A stretch of 64,000 nt of DNA from Undaria pinnatifida (taxonomy: Eukaryota > Sar > Phaeophyceae > Laminariales > Alariaceae). The DNA lies in NCBI GenBank assembly GCA_012845835.1, contig JABAKD010000020.1, positions 16,838,306 to 16,902,305 on the forward strand. Reading direction: 5' to 3'. Position numbers and translations under genes: made by a program. The notes under the pieces were generated by a model. It did no database searches, was not told the origin of the DNA, and saw nothing but the letters and a program-made list of their open reading frames with translations. Positions within the stretch are counted from its first letter, which is position 1; every line of letters starts with the position of its first letter. Of the stretch, positions 43,962 through 55,598 are shown one piece after another.

Positions 43962-46021
43962 CTATTGTTCTTAAGATAAGTGTGTCAATCTGTCAATCGA
44001 TACCAATTTCTTCGACCAATAGGTTATGATAAATCGGCACAATATGCTATTGTTCTTACAGTAGTTGTGTCACACTGCCGATCGATACCTATTACTGTGA
44101 CTAATAGGTACGTGAAAGTGTCGATCGATACCTATTGTTTGACCAATAGGTATGTGAAATGGACGAACGATATCTATTGCTATGAGTAGTATAAAGCCCT
44201 GTACAGTTGTCTACCACGTATTGAGTACGCCTGTTGGTCTGTCCACAAGTTTTGTGCATCGAATATCGATTAATTGAATATCGATACGTATTGTTATTAT
44301 TTTTGCTCTCCGATAATATAGCGTAGATATAGATGCCGTTCCGATGTAAATCGAATATCCTTCCATAAAGCAGTAGTATATATGAAGTCGAATAATCCCT
44401 CCATAAAGCAGTGGTATCTTCTGCTAACCATTTCTCCATTTCCTTTCCCAACATCTTTAATCTACTGCTTCCTTTTTTAGTTACCTTTTGTTATTAATAT
44501 TTTTGCCCTCCGACAATATAGCCGTGGATGCCGTTCCGATGTAAATCGAACATCCATCCATAAAGCAGCAGTAGTACCTAATATTAATTCGAATTATCGC
44601 ACCGATTGAAGCCCTCACAAGCCTATCGGTTAGTTAAAAGTTATTTTAGTACCACCAGGTATTATCGTAAAGCTGCTGTTTTGAAACAAGAGGCAAGAAG
44701 TAGTTCAAGGTACATAGTATTGCTATCATCCAAGGTATCCATTCAAACAATAGCCTGGGGTATGCGGCACGTATAGCTATGTTCTAAGCAGTACGAGGGT
44801 ATACATTCACAAGCGCAGTAGGTAGCGATCGAAGCCCTTGTAAATATATCTATTAAACTATCAGTAGGTATCGATTGATACCCCTGAGAACCGATTAAAT
44901 TGGGCAATAGGCATCGATCGATACTCTTGCAAACCTATTACATTGAGCAATAGGTATCGATCGATATCATCGCACACCTATCGCTTTAGCCAATAAGTAT
45001 TTCGACTGGTGGCGATAAAAAGGTAATTATCGAACGATAGCCTCTCTGTTGGCAATCATATTTAAATTATGTTGGTGCCCAAGATACCTATCGATGTACA
45101 CCTTCGCAAGCATATCGGCCGCACAATAGGCTATTGTGGCCACTGCCCTTACCCTATTATTGCTTACAATACCTATCGATAGACCCCGAAATCGAGCTGT
45201 TGTCCCCCGTAATAGGTATAGATCCTCATAGATGCCGACATATTGTTGGCCCAATAGCCTATTCGATAGGGTATTGTCCAGGGTATGAGAAGGAACTCGA
45301 CGGCTCACAAACGGGTCGCTCTAAAAAGCATTGCGCTTGAGCTTCGCATCGAACACACATACGTAGTAATCACCACCTTGACAATTGTTGAGGCCATCAA
45401 GGTTGAGCTTCTTAGGGCACAACACGGACAGACAGCACCGAGCTTTCGGGGATTCTCCGCTGGGCTGGAGGGGCGTGCGGCGTGGATGATGAATGGCGAA
45501 CTAGAGTTGATTTATCTAGACGGGCTGTCTTCGAGCGTCTTTGCTCTCCAACACTGCAGCAATAAAATGGCGAAAGGTCTACGTACCGACACCTATCATC
45601 CGAAACAATAGAATGGTGAAAGGTCTGTCAATACCTATCGTCCCGAACAATAGAATTGTGAAAAGTCTATCGATACCTATTTCCCGAATCAATAGGTTTG
45701 GTGAAAGGCATATCGATACCTATCGGGCAAACCCATAGGTTCCGTCTCTCAGCGCCAATATCCTATCGCCCAAACAATACCGTCCTGAAAATGTCTATCG
45801 ATACCTACGTGCTGTATCAATATGTCCAGATAAATGGGTACGATAGGCTATTGGCCAAACAGTAGATCATTGAAGGTGTCAATCGATACCCATTGTCGGC
45901 CCCAATAGGCTACGAAAAGTACCCATCGATACCTATCGCGGGCAACAATAGGCCTCCTATTGGAATAGGATCCTATCGATGGCCTATTGACCTGGAACCT
46001 ATTGTCCAGGGTGTATTTGAA

Positions 46022-46115
46022 TGTTGACACACCCGCCCGTATATCCGGCCGACCTGCTACCCCGCCGTTTCAGGGGGGGGGGGTGTTTTATAAGGCTCAG
46101 TTTGGGTGTAAGGGA
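46022..46115 (+). mobile_element. tRNA-like repeat element, copy 3, right part
   Basis: It contains CCCGCCCGTATATCCGGCCG, CCTGCTACCCCGCCGTTT, a G run and TATAAGGCTCAGTTTGGG. In copy 1 these follow directly after the sequence that ends the left part at 42300. Confidence 0.65.
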
Positions 46116-46246
46116 GAATAAAATAACACTGTTCATGATGTCATCTAAAACATCTATAAAACGTTATCGTTGCTAGTATCATCACCTGTTGCATCGCAGC
46201 TTTAACGTTCATTATTACTACCATTAATATAATACGATTAAGGGGC

Positions 46247-47862
46247 TGTTACAGACATAGGCCACCCTTTGCAGGTTTCTCTACTAGGCAGGTTCCACGA
46301 TGGTCATGACACTCGCTTATACTAGATAAGCTCTTGTAATAGTTCAACACACGCCGCGGACGAACTGAATAGCGTTCAATTCCGCGAGACAAAAGCATCA
46401 TTCCTTTTTACCTATACGCACATGTCTTCAAATGCATGTGAGGCCCTTTTATATCCAGCCGTATCCCATATATCTTACGCCTTGTTAGGCTCCCAGGGGA
46501 ATACCATAGCACTATAGTAGCCCACCCTGATGAGCCGTATATGCAGAAATATGGAAGATTCGGGGAAGCACCTGTTCCACGGTTTAGAACATGACTCGAA
46601 GATACGGCTCCTCACAACCTACTCCCACACCTCTACCCTGCGAGGCTACGAAGCCTCAGGGAAAATGCCAGAGCAGAAAACCTCAAACAAAGAACGGAAA
46701 ACGGGAAAAAGGGTACATAACACTCCAGCGAATGGCGGGATCGACAGGCAGGCGCGAGAGCTACCACTTCCGCATATTAGCGAGGGAAACTGCGCCAGAG
46801 AAAAGGGAAAACGGGAACTATGCACAAAAAATAGAAACAAAAACCAAATGCGAAAGCGCTGGGGTCGAAGGCGGAAGAGCAAAAAACCTCGCCAGCAATA
46901 CCCCTAGCGATCGCAAAAACGCACCAGAAAGCGCTACGTGCGAAACCCAACTCGCGCGCGCGGAATGAACATCGTGCTCCACGCCCTGCGGGGGCGACGT
47001 CGACGTAGACGCGGCCGCCGCCCTGATCGAAGCCGAACACATACAGGCCGTCACGTCCAAGTACGTCAATCTTGACACGCGCAATGTAGCGCGCATCACA
47101 TCCCTGCCCCCCGCAACCCCCAATCAGGTTCTCGCCGCCCAACTGATGCGCTCGGTCAACGAAGCCCAAACCGACGTCCTCATGATTTTCCTTTCATCCG
47201 CGCTGCAGTAGAGACGGCCCAAAATCCCCGGTTTGGATCCCCGGGTGGGAACACACCCTCCACAGATCTTAAATAGTGATAGGGAGGCGCGGGAGCCTGT
47301 CTATGTGAACCTCATTGGGGGCCACAGGCCAGTGGCGGCACTGACCGAATTGTTGTAGGCGAATTCCATGTGCGGCACAACTGCGCATCCCAATCGTCTG
47401 GGCGTTCGTTGACGAGCACGCCCTCCGGACTTCCACGGCACTAGTGGAACGGGCGATCCCGACACTGCCCATCGAACCCGTGGCGATTCCGCAACCTTTG
47501 GTCAACGTAACCGGGGTACCTGCCCGCCGTCGCGCGGATGACTCGATCCTCAGTGTCATTGGTCCTGCAGACGACGCCATGTATAATAAGATTAAGGGGC
47601 TGTTACAGGCACAGGCCACCCTTTGCGGGTTTCTCTACTAGGCAGGCAGGTTCCACGTTGGTCACCCACTTTTACTCGATAAGCTCTTGTCTTAGTTCCA
47701 CACATGCCACGGACTAACTGAATAGCGTTCAATTCCGCGAGGCGAAATCATCATCCTCTTTTTCCTATACGCGCATGCCTTCAAAGGCATGTGAAGCCCT
47801 TTTATATCCAGCCGTATCCCATATCTTACGCCTTGTTAGGCTTCCAGGGGGATACCATAACA
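46247..47862 (+). mobile_element. Short LTR element with gag-like remnants
   Basis: LTRs 46247-46511 (265 bp) and 47601-47862 (262 bp) begin TGTTACAG and end CCATAGCA/CCATAACA. Interior: CTATAGTAGCCCACCCTGATG, then an ATG at 46591 opening MTRRYGSSQPTPTPLP; a 79-codon frame at 46972-47210 without its own start (AAALIEAEHIQAVTSKYVNL onward to a stop); and a frame near 47410-47641 containing VERAIPTLPIEPVAIPQPLV. These look like broken gag-type sequence; no reverse transcriptase is present. GATTAAGGGGC precedes both LTRs; before the 3' LTR it is a candidate polypurine tract. Confidence 0.8.
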
Positions 47863-47874
47863 CTACCAGGTAGG

Positions 47875-48034
47875 ATCAAGGCTACGGTAGGGGGTACCCC
47901 CAACTTTCACTCCCGGGTCAGAGCCAAAAAAGGGTATGGTACTAGAGGTGTACCCTTTTTTGGCTTTTTTATACCCTTTTTTGGCTTTGACCCGGTAGTG
48001 AAAATTGAGGGTACCCCCCTGCCGTAGCCTTGAT
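47875..48034. mobile_element. Foldback element, about 60 bp arms
   Basis: ATCAAGGCTACGGTAGGGGG at the left pairs with CCCCCCTGCCGTAGCCTTGA at the right. The arms continue through GGTACCCC, GGGTCA and AGCCAAAAAAGGGTA. GTAGG borders both sides. It lies 12 bp after the 3' LTR of the preceding element. Confidence 0.85.
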
Positions 48035-48339
48035 TGTAGGTTATATTAATGTACTGGTAATGTTTTACTACTTACTACTATTAATAGTACAGTAGTAAAA
48101 ATAATAAAACACTACTGCTGTTGTACATATGTTATATTTAATACCTGGTAGTATTTTTGTTTTTGCCTTCAATAATGAATCATTACAACTCCCTAAAAAC
48201 GGGCGGCCGGTGTTGTATCACGCAGCTTGCAAAGATGAGTGGGTATCGACCCTGAATTTGTCGAACTAACTCACACACACCTGACGTTAAAACAACTTTA
48301 TTATAGAGTAATATGCAGCGGTCAGTACGAGTATATATT

Positions 48340-49535
48340 ATATATCTATGCGACCTAAAGATGTTGTTTAAAAAACCCTTTCGCCCCCCCCCCCTCCCCT
48401 CGAACGCTCTGCCCTCTCCTCACTGGTTATACGACTTACAGGATATACATGATAAACTGGTGCGTTCTTTCCAAAACCGTCGGATTTATCCCTTTAAATG
48501 ATTTATAGTTTCTACGCACAGATTGAGCTGCCCCGCCCGTCCCGCCCCCCCCGCCCCCCCCCCGCTCCCTCTCGATCAAACCCAGCCCCCCCCACATCCT
48601 TATCAACTCCGCCCTCCCCTCACCAGTTATTCGACTTACAGGATTCACTTGATAAACTGATGCATTTCCTTCCACAGCTGTCAGATTTTGTCCCCCTCAA
48701 AAACGGGTTTTACAGTTTCCGCGCAAAGACTGACTAACATCACCCTGTTGACCCTGATAGCTACACTGTAGTTGCAAGGGGAGTCGCCGACCTATATCCT
48801 TAATGAGGACACACAACTCGTAATACGCGCGATCGGAGCACACCGCTTGCAAAGATGAGTTACGACAAAATCTTCGATCTCACAGCTGGAGTGTATTTTT
48901 ATTTTCATAATTTTAGAAAAAAAAATGAAGAGAAAAAAACTTCAGACTATGAGATCGACCAAACAGGATTTTTGATCAAAGCTCAGCTTTGCGAGCTGCG
49001 TGTGATACTGCGATCGCGCATGTTACGGGGTGTATATACCCTCGTGAAGGATACAGGTCGGTGACGCCCCTGCTAATGCCAGGGTCAACAGGACTAAGAC
49101 GTTCAGCCTTGTTCTGCGCAAGGAAACTGTATAACTCGCATTGAGGGGGACAAAACCAGACATCCGTGGAACTCAATATGCACGACACCATAAGTGTTAT
49201 AGTGTTTAGAGTTAACTTTTGGAGTGGGCTACTTGGGTCTACCGGGTTCGTGCGCAAGTCCCTGTGTGCTCCCCGTAAATGTGACAGGCCGTCGGAGGTC
49301 CAGCCCAGGCCTGATGCTCGGGCTGTTAGTGCTGTCGATGCATGATGGAACATGCGGTGGGCGTCGATCGCTAATGTTCCGAAATGATCTCTCTTCTGCT
49401 CTTGATGTGATGCAAAAACACACTCACACACCTCTATTGATTGATCGAATGAAGACCGACGAGTGAGATCTGGCGTTCTGCATCAGGCGTCGGGCGGTGC
49501 ACACTTGATCCTAAAGCTCTTCGAACACCCATCTC
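48340..49535. repeat. Head-to-head repeat pair: family X copy 2 and family Y copy 1
   Basis: 48340-48900 matches 1340-1935 in direct orientation. 48895-49535 matches 63062-63640 in inverted orientation. X and Y are themselves related: 48672-48890 and the reverse complement of 48910-49183 share TTTTGTCCCCCTCAA, CTGTTGACCCTG, CCGACCTxTATCCTT and GCGCGATCG in order. The whole is thus a 0.55 kb imperfect palindrome in a longer element. A minus-strand 151-codon frame over Y has no recognised domain. Confidence 0.8.
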
Positions 49536-50754
49536 ACACACTACCAGGGAATGCACAAGCTTAAGCGTGCATCCACAACGCCAGACCCCTATGCACTCCT
49601 ACAGATGGAGCTCTGGCGCTAATACTGAATGATCAAAGGTGCGTGTCCCCGAGTAGCCGATTGTTTTCGCTAATCCAGAGAGCCCCCGTCGTCATTTCCG
49701 AGTGGAGCATCCGCAGGCCACAAATGTTAGCTCACGTGCGTAAAGGTGTTGGGGAAAGTCGGAATTCATATCGTGAAAACCACGGAACGACTTCCTCCAT
49801 AAATTCAAGAACGTTAAACTGCTGTTTGAATATTTATCGGGACTACCGCAAGCAAGAAATTCCCGGATGGGTCGATTCCTCCGAAGAGTCGACGTGTCAG
49901 AACGTGCATCACTAAAAGCGTGAGCCGTACATGGCCATCGGTTTTCTCGGGACACTCAGGCTACCTCGTGGGGCCAGCACTGAGCAATAATAGCGTATGT
50001 ATCCCTGGTACTTTTTTACCAGGTAATATGTCTATCATGGCCACCCACAAGTAAGCCACGTAGTGGGAGTATACGTAGCAGCCACGGGGCAAGGCAATCC
50101 ACCGTCAGGTCCATCGTTCCGTACGAGGGATCCATCGTCCCGTGCGGGGGTGTCCCACCGGATTCATCATCACTAATAATAACAGGAACCCGTCAGTGGG
50201 AGGTACCAGGTGTAGACTATGGGTTTAGCCAAACGTCCGACCGGACATACGTTTCTCGCACGGTATTCAACCAAAATATTTGTATGCGCGTTCTGCCTCC
50301 GAAGGTATAGCTGGCTGAGCGTTCGGATAGCCTGTGGACTTCAGAGCGAAAAAACGCCGGAGAGGCATGAATAATAAGATTATTACAACACACATAGACT
50401 ATATATAGTCTAGTCTATATATATCAGCCAAGCGAACCAGCCCGGGCGGCTGAGCTGCGCATGGGGTTGAGGGTTTGTGTGTCCGAAGTGAAACGGAAGA
50501 TAATTGACACGCGCAGCATGCTGGCGCTTGTACTGCTACACAGACAGGCTAGACTGCAATAATGGTCGCCTATTAGATCCCTGTACCTCTGGTCTCAAAA
50601 TGATTCATTTCATGCCGCCGAGGTGGCACTTTAAGTCCGCTAGCCGTGCCGCACCCACACACCCACCAGGTGTCATCATAATATAGATGCAAAGGTATCC
50701 TCACAAATGCAACGCATTGTTGGCGCACAAACGAACGTAGACGGTAAACGGCGG
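49536..50754. other. No gene seen
   Basis: Only short frames are present. A small palindromic run (ATAGACTATATATAGTCTAG) lies near 50392-50412. CATCGTCCCGTGC/CATCGTTCCGTAC repeats occur near 50110-50140. Confidence 0.5.
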
Positions 50755-50965
50755 GGTACTCATTTGTTGCTTGCCTAAGTGATTTGACCACACATGCATC
50801 CCTTTCGAGACGGAGCACCGCTCCTACTCCTAATAGAGACACCTCCAACATTTCGGCGCTCATTACGCTTTTTCCATATATTACATAGAAACTGCTTGCT
50901 TATCCTATCCCCTTCCTGTTTCGCCGTCTGTGGCCACCATCTAAATGTCCTAGGATAGCGATCGT
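50755..50965 (+). repeat. Dispersed repeat family Z, copy 3
   Basis: It shares CGGAGCACCG, TCCTACTCCTAATAGAGACA, CTTATCCTATCCCCTTCCTG and CTGTGGCCACCAT with 38300-38490, and the first half with 25556-25690 inside the DENN gene intron. Confidence 0.75.
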
Positions 50966-53900
50966 TTTCTCGTAACTCCCTAGTCTACCAAACTCTTCCA
51001 TGTCACACTCGTCTAATTGCCTCATCTCTTGTTCCTCCTTGAGCGTAGAGGGGGGGAGAACAAGCAAGTACGGATCGTTGAAACCCTTAAACACGCGAGG
51101 GGCAGAAGACGACATATATATGCCATCCCACGCAGGTCACGGCGGACCAACAGATCCGTGTGTGTACCAGGAGTCTGCAACACTCGATGAAACATCGACG
51201 ACCAGTGGGATTGCTGAACCCTATGCGCGATGAAAATCGAACGCAAGAACCGGGGGGAAGAAGGGACGACACCTGTGACCACGGCTTGTCCAGAAGCTGG
51301 AAAGTAAATGTGTGTGAAAAAAAAAAAAACTTCCGTTAGATCGCGTCGACAAATCTTCCCTGTGCAACAAGAGCTTCGACGATGAAGGTGAAACGGTTCC
51401 AAATAGGGAACGGACCGTGGGACTGTATCGGTACACCGCCATATAGTATAATTTTGATGTCTGGGATGAAGAATCAGGGCGGACGCTGGGTGTGTCAACA
51501 ACGTAGTTGGGTGCAAAGGGTGAGTTAATGTGAAGACAACACACAAGGACACACTGACTGCCGCCACTTCCCCCCGGGGGGTAGGCTAGAGGCTGTTGCG
51601 ATGGTCAAATACTCATCACTACCTCGCCAACTCATAGCAGTTTCCTCTCGAAAAACAATTCAGGGTCGTCGAACGTCCAAATCACCAACGTCTTCCGCTG
51701 CAGATGCACACGGTCCAACGCTTTGACACTTGAAACAATCAGAGGCATCCCTGAAAGCTCCAAGCAGCTCTGCCCCAAGCTGGCTGAATTTAGTGCTTCT
51801 GATCTAGCTATATTTTGGTGTTCTACTGCGCAAGCTCACTGCTGTAGACAGAAGCGACTTGCCAAGCGCATTCTTGTAACCAACCTGGGGTTGACGCTTA
51901 CGCCATGGCCTAAAGCTTGCCTACCCGCCGCTGCCTTATCAGCAATTACACCACCATGCGATGCCGCCATAATTACCACTACTCTGCGCAGAAGAACATT
52001 TGCTGCAGACACAGCAACAGTACCAACAACAACACAGGTCAGTCTCGTCGCAATGCCAACAACAACTATTCGCAATATCGATCTCATAAGTATTATTTTG
52101 CAACGCCCTCCACTCCAGCACCCCCACTTTTATATCTCATACTGTTGGCTCCCTCCTACTTTTAACCGCACGAAAAGGGAAGCGCTTGTTATCCTACTGT
52201 ACATGCGCCTCCCTCGCATTCTAACTCACAACGGAACCGGTTCATCGACTAAACATGTTTGCTGGCATTCGCTTATCCCCCAGGTCCTCCCCCCAAATTG
52301 AGATAAATCACCCCCCGCGATAATTCCGTACACCTCTAATCTAGAGTAACATTTTTACTACGGCAAACGAATCCAACTCAAAATCCAGGTAGTTTCTCCC
52401 CCAGCTTGGGTGCAGCTGTAAAATAGATAAGCATTAAACTGTTTTGGAACGATAACTACGTGAAGGATGTCAGGGACAACCGAGGTCCGTTGAATTATCA
52501 CTGCGAGCATCCAAACAAACTATGAGACCACGCGCCTACGTGCGAATAAACTAAAAAAAACATGCCTTCTATAGTCGCGTGATAGCCAGCGCCCTCCTTA
52601 AGCGAACCCAGCATACGCGACAGCTCTGTTACTAGTACAACACTTGTTTACAACCGGCACCCACGCGACGAAAACTAAAAATACGCTTCGTACGGTGGTG
52701 ACATGATGGCCACCGCCTTCCCAAAGCGAACCCAGCATAGACGCGAGCTGTTAGTACTGTAGAGACAACGCTTGTTTGCCATCTCATGACACCCTTGTCG
52801 CGGTTCCATGCGCGGCAGGAACAACCAAGGCCTCTTGGAAGCACGCCCAGGGCGCCATGATTTGTGGAGTACTCTCTCCTGGGGATGCGTACACCCGGGT
52901 ACTCTCTACCTTTCTCTCTGGGATAGTGGCACTCTACCATAGAGGTACTCTCTACCATTGCGGTACTCGCGAGTATCGCAACCAGTTCTATCGTAGGCTC
53001 TCCCGACGTGCTTTCATCGCAACTGACGCTGCCACCTATAATTCCTAACCCTATTGTATCGTCTGCTTTAGATATTCTACCACCGTTGGCTTCGTATTCT
53101 GGCATACACCCTGGTAAGTACCCTGATGTACACAGTACTTCACCTACATTTCCTGATACTACCCTGATATTACCGTAGAAAATAAACAGATACCCTCGCT
53201 TGAACATCTCGCCGCATTTGCCTAAATAGGAAAGAGATCTCCTGCAAGCTAGCGAGCATCAGATATCGTACATCGCCTTGCCTGTGTGGCTGTCAAAACA
53301 CAACCGCCCCTTACAGCCGGAACACGCCCTACCTCCTTTTTTTAATTTTTCCGAAGCATTACCGAGCACTCTCCACTTTGCATTCACCACCGACAACCTC
53401 ACTGATCATTCTCACTGAGCGTTCTCAGTGTGGAACGCGGGGGGTGTTGCTCTCGTGGCCCCCAGCTGATTTTTACCAAAACCCCACCTCCCACCCCTCC
53501 CAAAGGCGAGCCAACTCAATAAGGTACGCCCTATCAATTCCCTCCTCTAATTCTTATGTTAGAGGCGGCTAAAGTACAGCACAAGTACACTAAACACGCC
53601 ACCAATACACAGTACAAATACTTTTATTACTAGTAGAAGGGTCCGCTTGTGTTCCTGAAGGAACTTAACGCCAAAAAAACTTAATTCCGAATAAACTAAT
53701 TTCTGGTCTGCTTTTTCCTCGAGGAAAGCGAAAGTGGGCGCCACATCATTAACAGAACAACTAAACCAAAATACAAGAAGACAAAAAACTGTCACGCCAC
53801 ACCACCCAAACGTGATGAAAGGGCCGCTGGCTAGAGCTGCCCTGCCGCTCCTTTCAACACAAAAAAACGCAAACGTACGCCGAAACTAAAGCCAAGAAAA

Positions 53901-55598
53901 CAACAAACAACCCAAGCCACAAAAGCGAAGCAACAAAAAAACAGAAGGGCCGTTTCAGAAAATCACTAAAAGTACGGTATGTACGACCACAACGACAAAC
54001 AACAGCGCAACGCCAATACAAAAACCAAGAGGACAATAATTAAGAAAAAAACGGCCACGACGAGGGCGACCCTGCCTCGCTCAGGCAACAAATAATTAAT
54101 GCGAGGTCACACCCTGTTCAGCGGCACAGTATGTAGCCAATCAACGAGTCTGTTCCATATCTGAAGCCAATCAACGAATTTCGTCCAAATCTGGAGAGTG
54201 TGAAGCCATCCAGAGAAAAAAGTCGGAGGCACCAAACGTCCGACAACACTCGGTTTAGAAACAAAAAAATAAAATAAAATAACGAAAACCCCTGGTATGC
54301 GTATGCTTGCTTGTCCTATATAAGATCTTGGGCAAAATACCATTTGATCATGCATGTGATCATGAGGGGGGAGGGGGGGGGGCGAATCCTGATGCTGATT
54401 TTCTAAAACGCAGAAACCCACACGATCCTATACCATACAAAATAAGGTGGCAGCTAGCTTCCACATGTTTGCCGGCCGTGAGTCCTTGACATCGAACGGA
54501 TCACCTCGAATCGATCAGCTCTTCACCCATCGTGAGCACTGCAAAATTTATCCAAAACAATTTATCCCAAACAAATTCCAAGGCACCTGCACCAGACACT
54601 ACTGTGGGTGCTATTCTAAAAAGGTTAATACTCGATTCTATCGCCAGCTCGCACCGATGAAAACGTACGCACCTCTAGGCTCCCCCGTTCCCTGGAGTCG
54701 AGAGCGACCCTATACGGTCCTACCCGTTAGCAGACTATTGTTCCGACGTTTCCGCCGAAGACGAGTCCTTGAGCTCGAACCGATCAGCTCGCATCAATAG
54801 CAATGCTCGAATCAAGCAGCTCCAGCCGACCAGTCGCATCGATGTTCATGCGCGAATCAATCAACCGCTGGCATCGATGCTAATGCAGGAATCTCTCGAC
54901 TTCCCGTTCCCCGGCCTCAAAAGCGCCGCCACTCCATCCATGTCATTGTTCGCGGTACCCACCACCACCTCCGCCCGAGACAGCTGAACCAGGTCCGCCA
55001 GTGCATACACGATGCTCAAGTACGTCTAAGAGGTGTCAAGGCGGACGGTGTGCCCACAGGCCGTCGGGAGGGACGAAAGGGGATGGGCGGTTAAGTGGGG
55101 CTAACTTCGGTACCGGTGACAACCGGTTATAAACCGGCCTGGTGGGTAACATCGAACGTGAGGGATGTTTTATCTGTCCCCTACCCCCGGGGGAAAAAAC
55201 GACACATCGAAATTCAAGGGAAACCCTTCCAGGGCTACGCTTACAACCGCGTGTAGGCAATAGACGACATGAAATAAAAAAACGTACCATCGTGCCATCC
55301 GTATTCGCAACACGTAATCCCTCTACAGCCCGTATTACCCTCGTCTCGAGAATAAATCACTTGGAACTATTATGAAGAGTTGGATAATTATTGAGGTAGC
55401 TAAAGCGATAGCAAATGCCTTCGCACCTAATCACGGCAACCACGAGCAATCACAAACGCCTGGCCCAACAGCTGCCGGGCCAGCTGGCTACTATTAATAT
55501 CAGTAGCACTGCTGTCTGTTACCGTGTTCTCTACGAACCTGCCAGCAAACCGTTTCATGACCGTTTCAAAACTGGTTTAGCAACGTTCGAAAGCTCAC
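50966..55598. other. Gene-poor stretch
   Basis: A 192-codon plus frame at 51723-52301 lacks a recognisable domain and Met context. 52572-52780 is an imperfect tandem duplication of about 128 bp (AAGCGAACCCAGCATA in both halves). 53840-54060 is A-rich simple sequence. 54470-54900 has repeated GATCAGCTC/AATCGATCAGCT motifs. The missing 3' exons of the glycosyltransferase-like gene were sought here on the minus strand and not found. Confidence 0.4.

Larger units (their letters stand above)
42301..46021 (+). repeat. Array of CCTATTG / CAATAGG half-palindromes
   Basis: Excluding inserted elements, about 2.3 kb carries dozens of CGATACCTATTG and CAATAGGTATCG motifs. They are often paired as short hairpins (for example ATACCTATTG-tttgac-CAATAGGTAT near 44128-44153). 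At 45600-45740 the unit is about 42 bp: AATAGAATTGTGAAAAGTC then TATCGATACCTAT. Spacing elsewhere is irregular. It contains an LTR element (42353-43765) and a solo end repeat (43881-43961). No open frame is conserved. Confidence 0.85.

Noticed and set aside
42301-46021. CRISPR array
   Set aside because: The motif is short and degenerate, occurs in both orientations with variable spacing, no cas genes are present and the DNA is eukaryotic.
51723-52301. 192-codon plus ORF as a gene
   Set aside because: Thr/Ile/Leu-rich with no recognisable motif; the opposite strand is also open over much of it. Left as unassigned.
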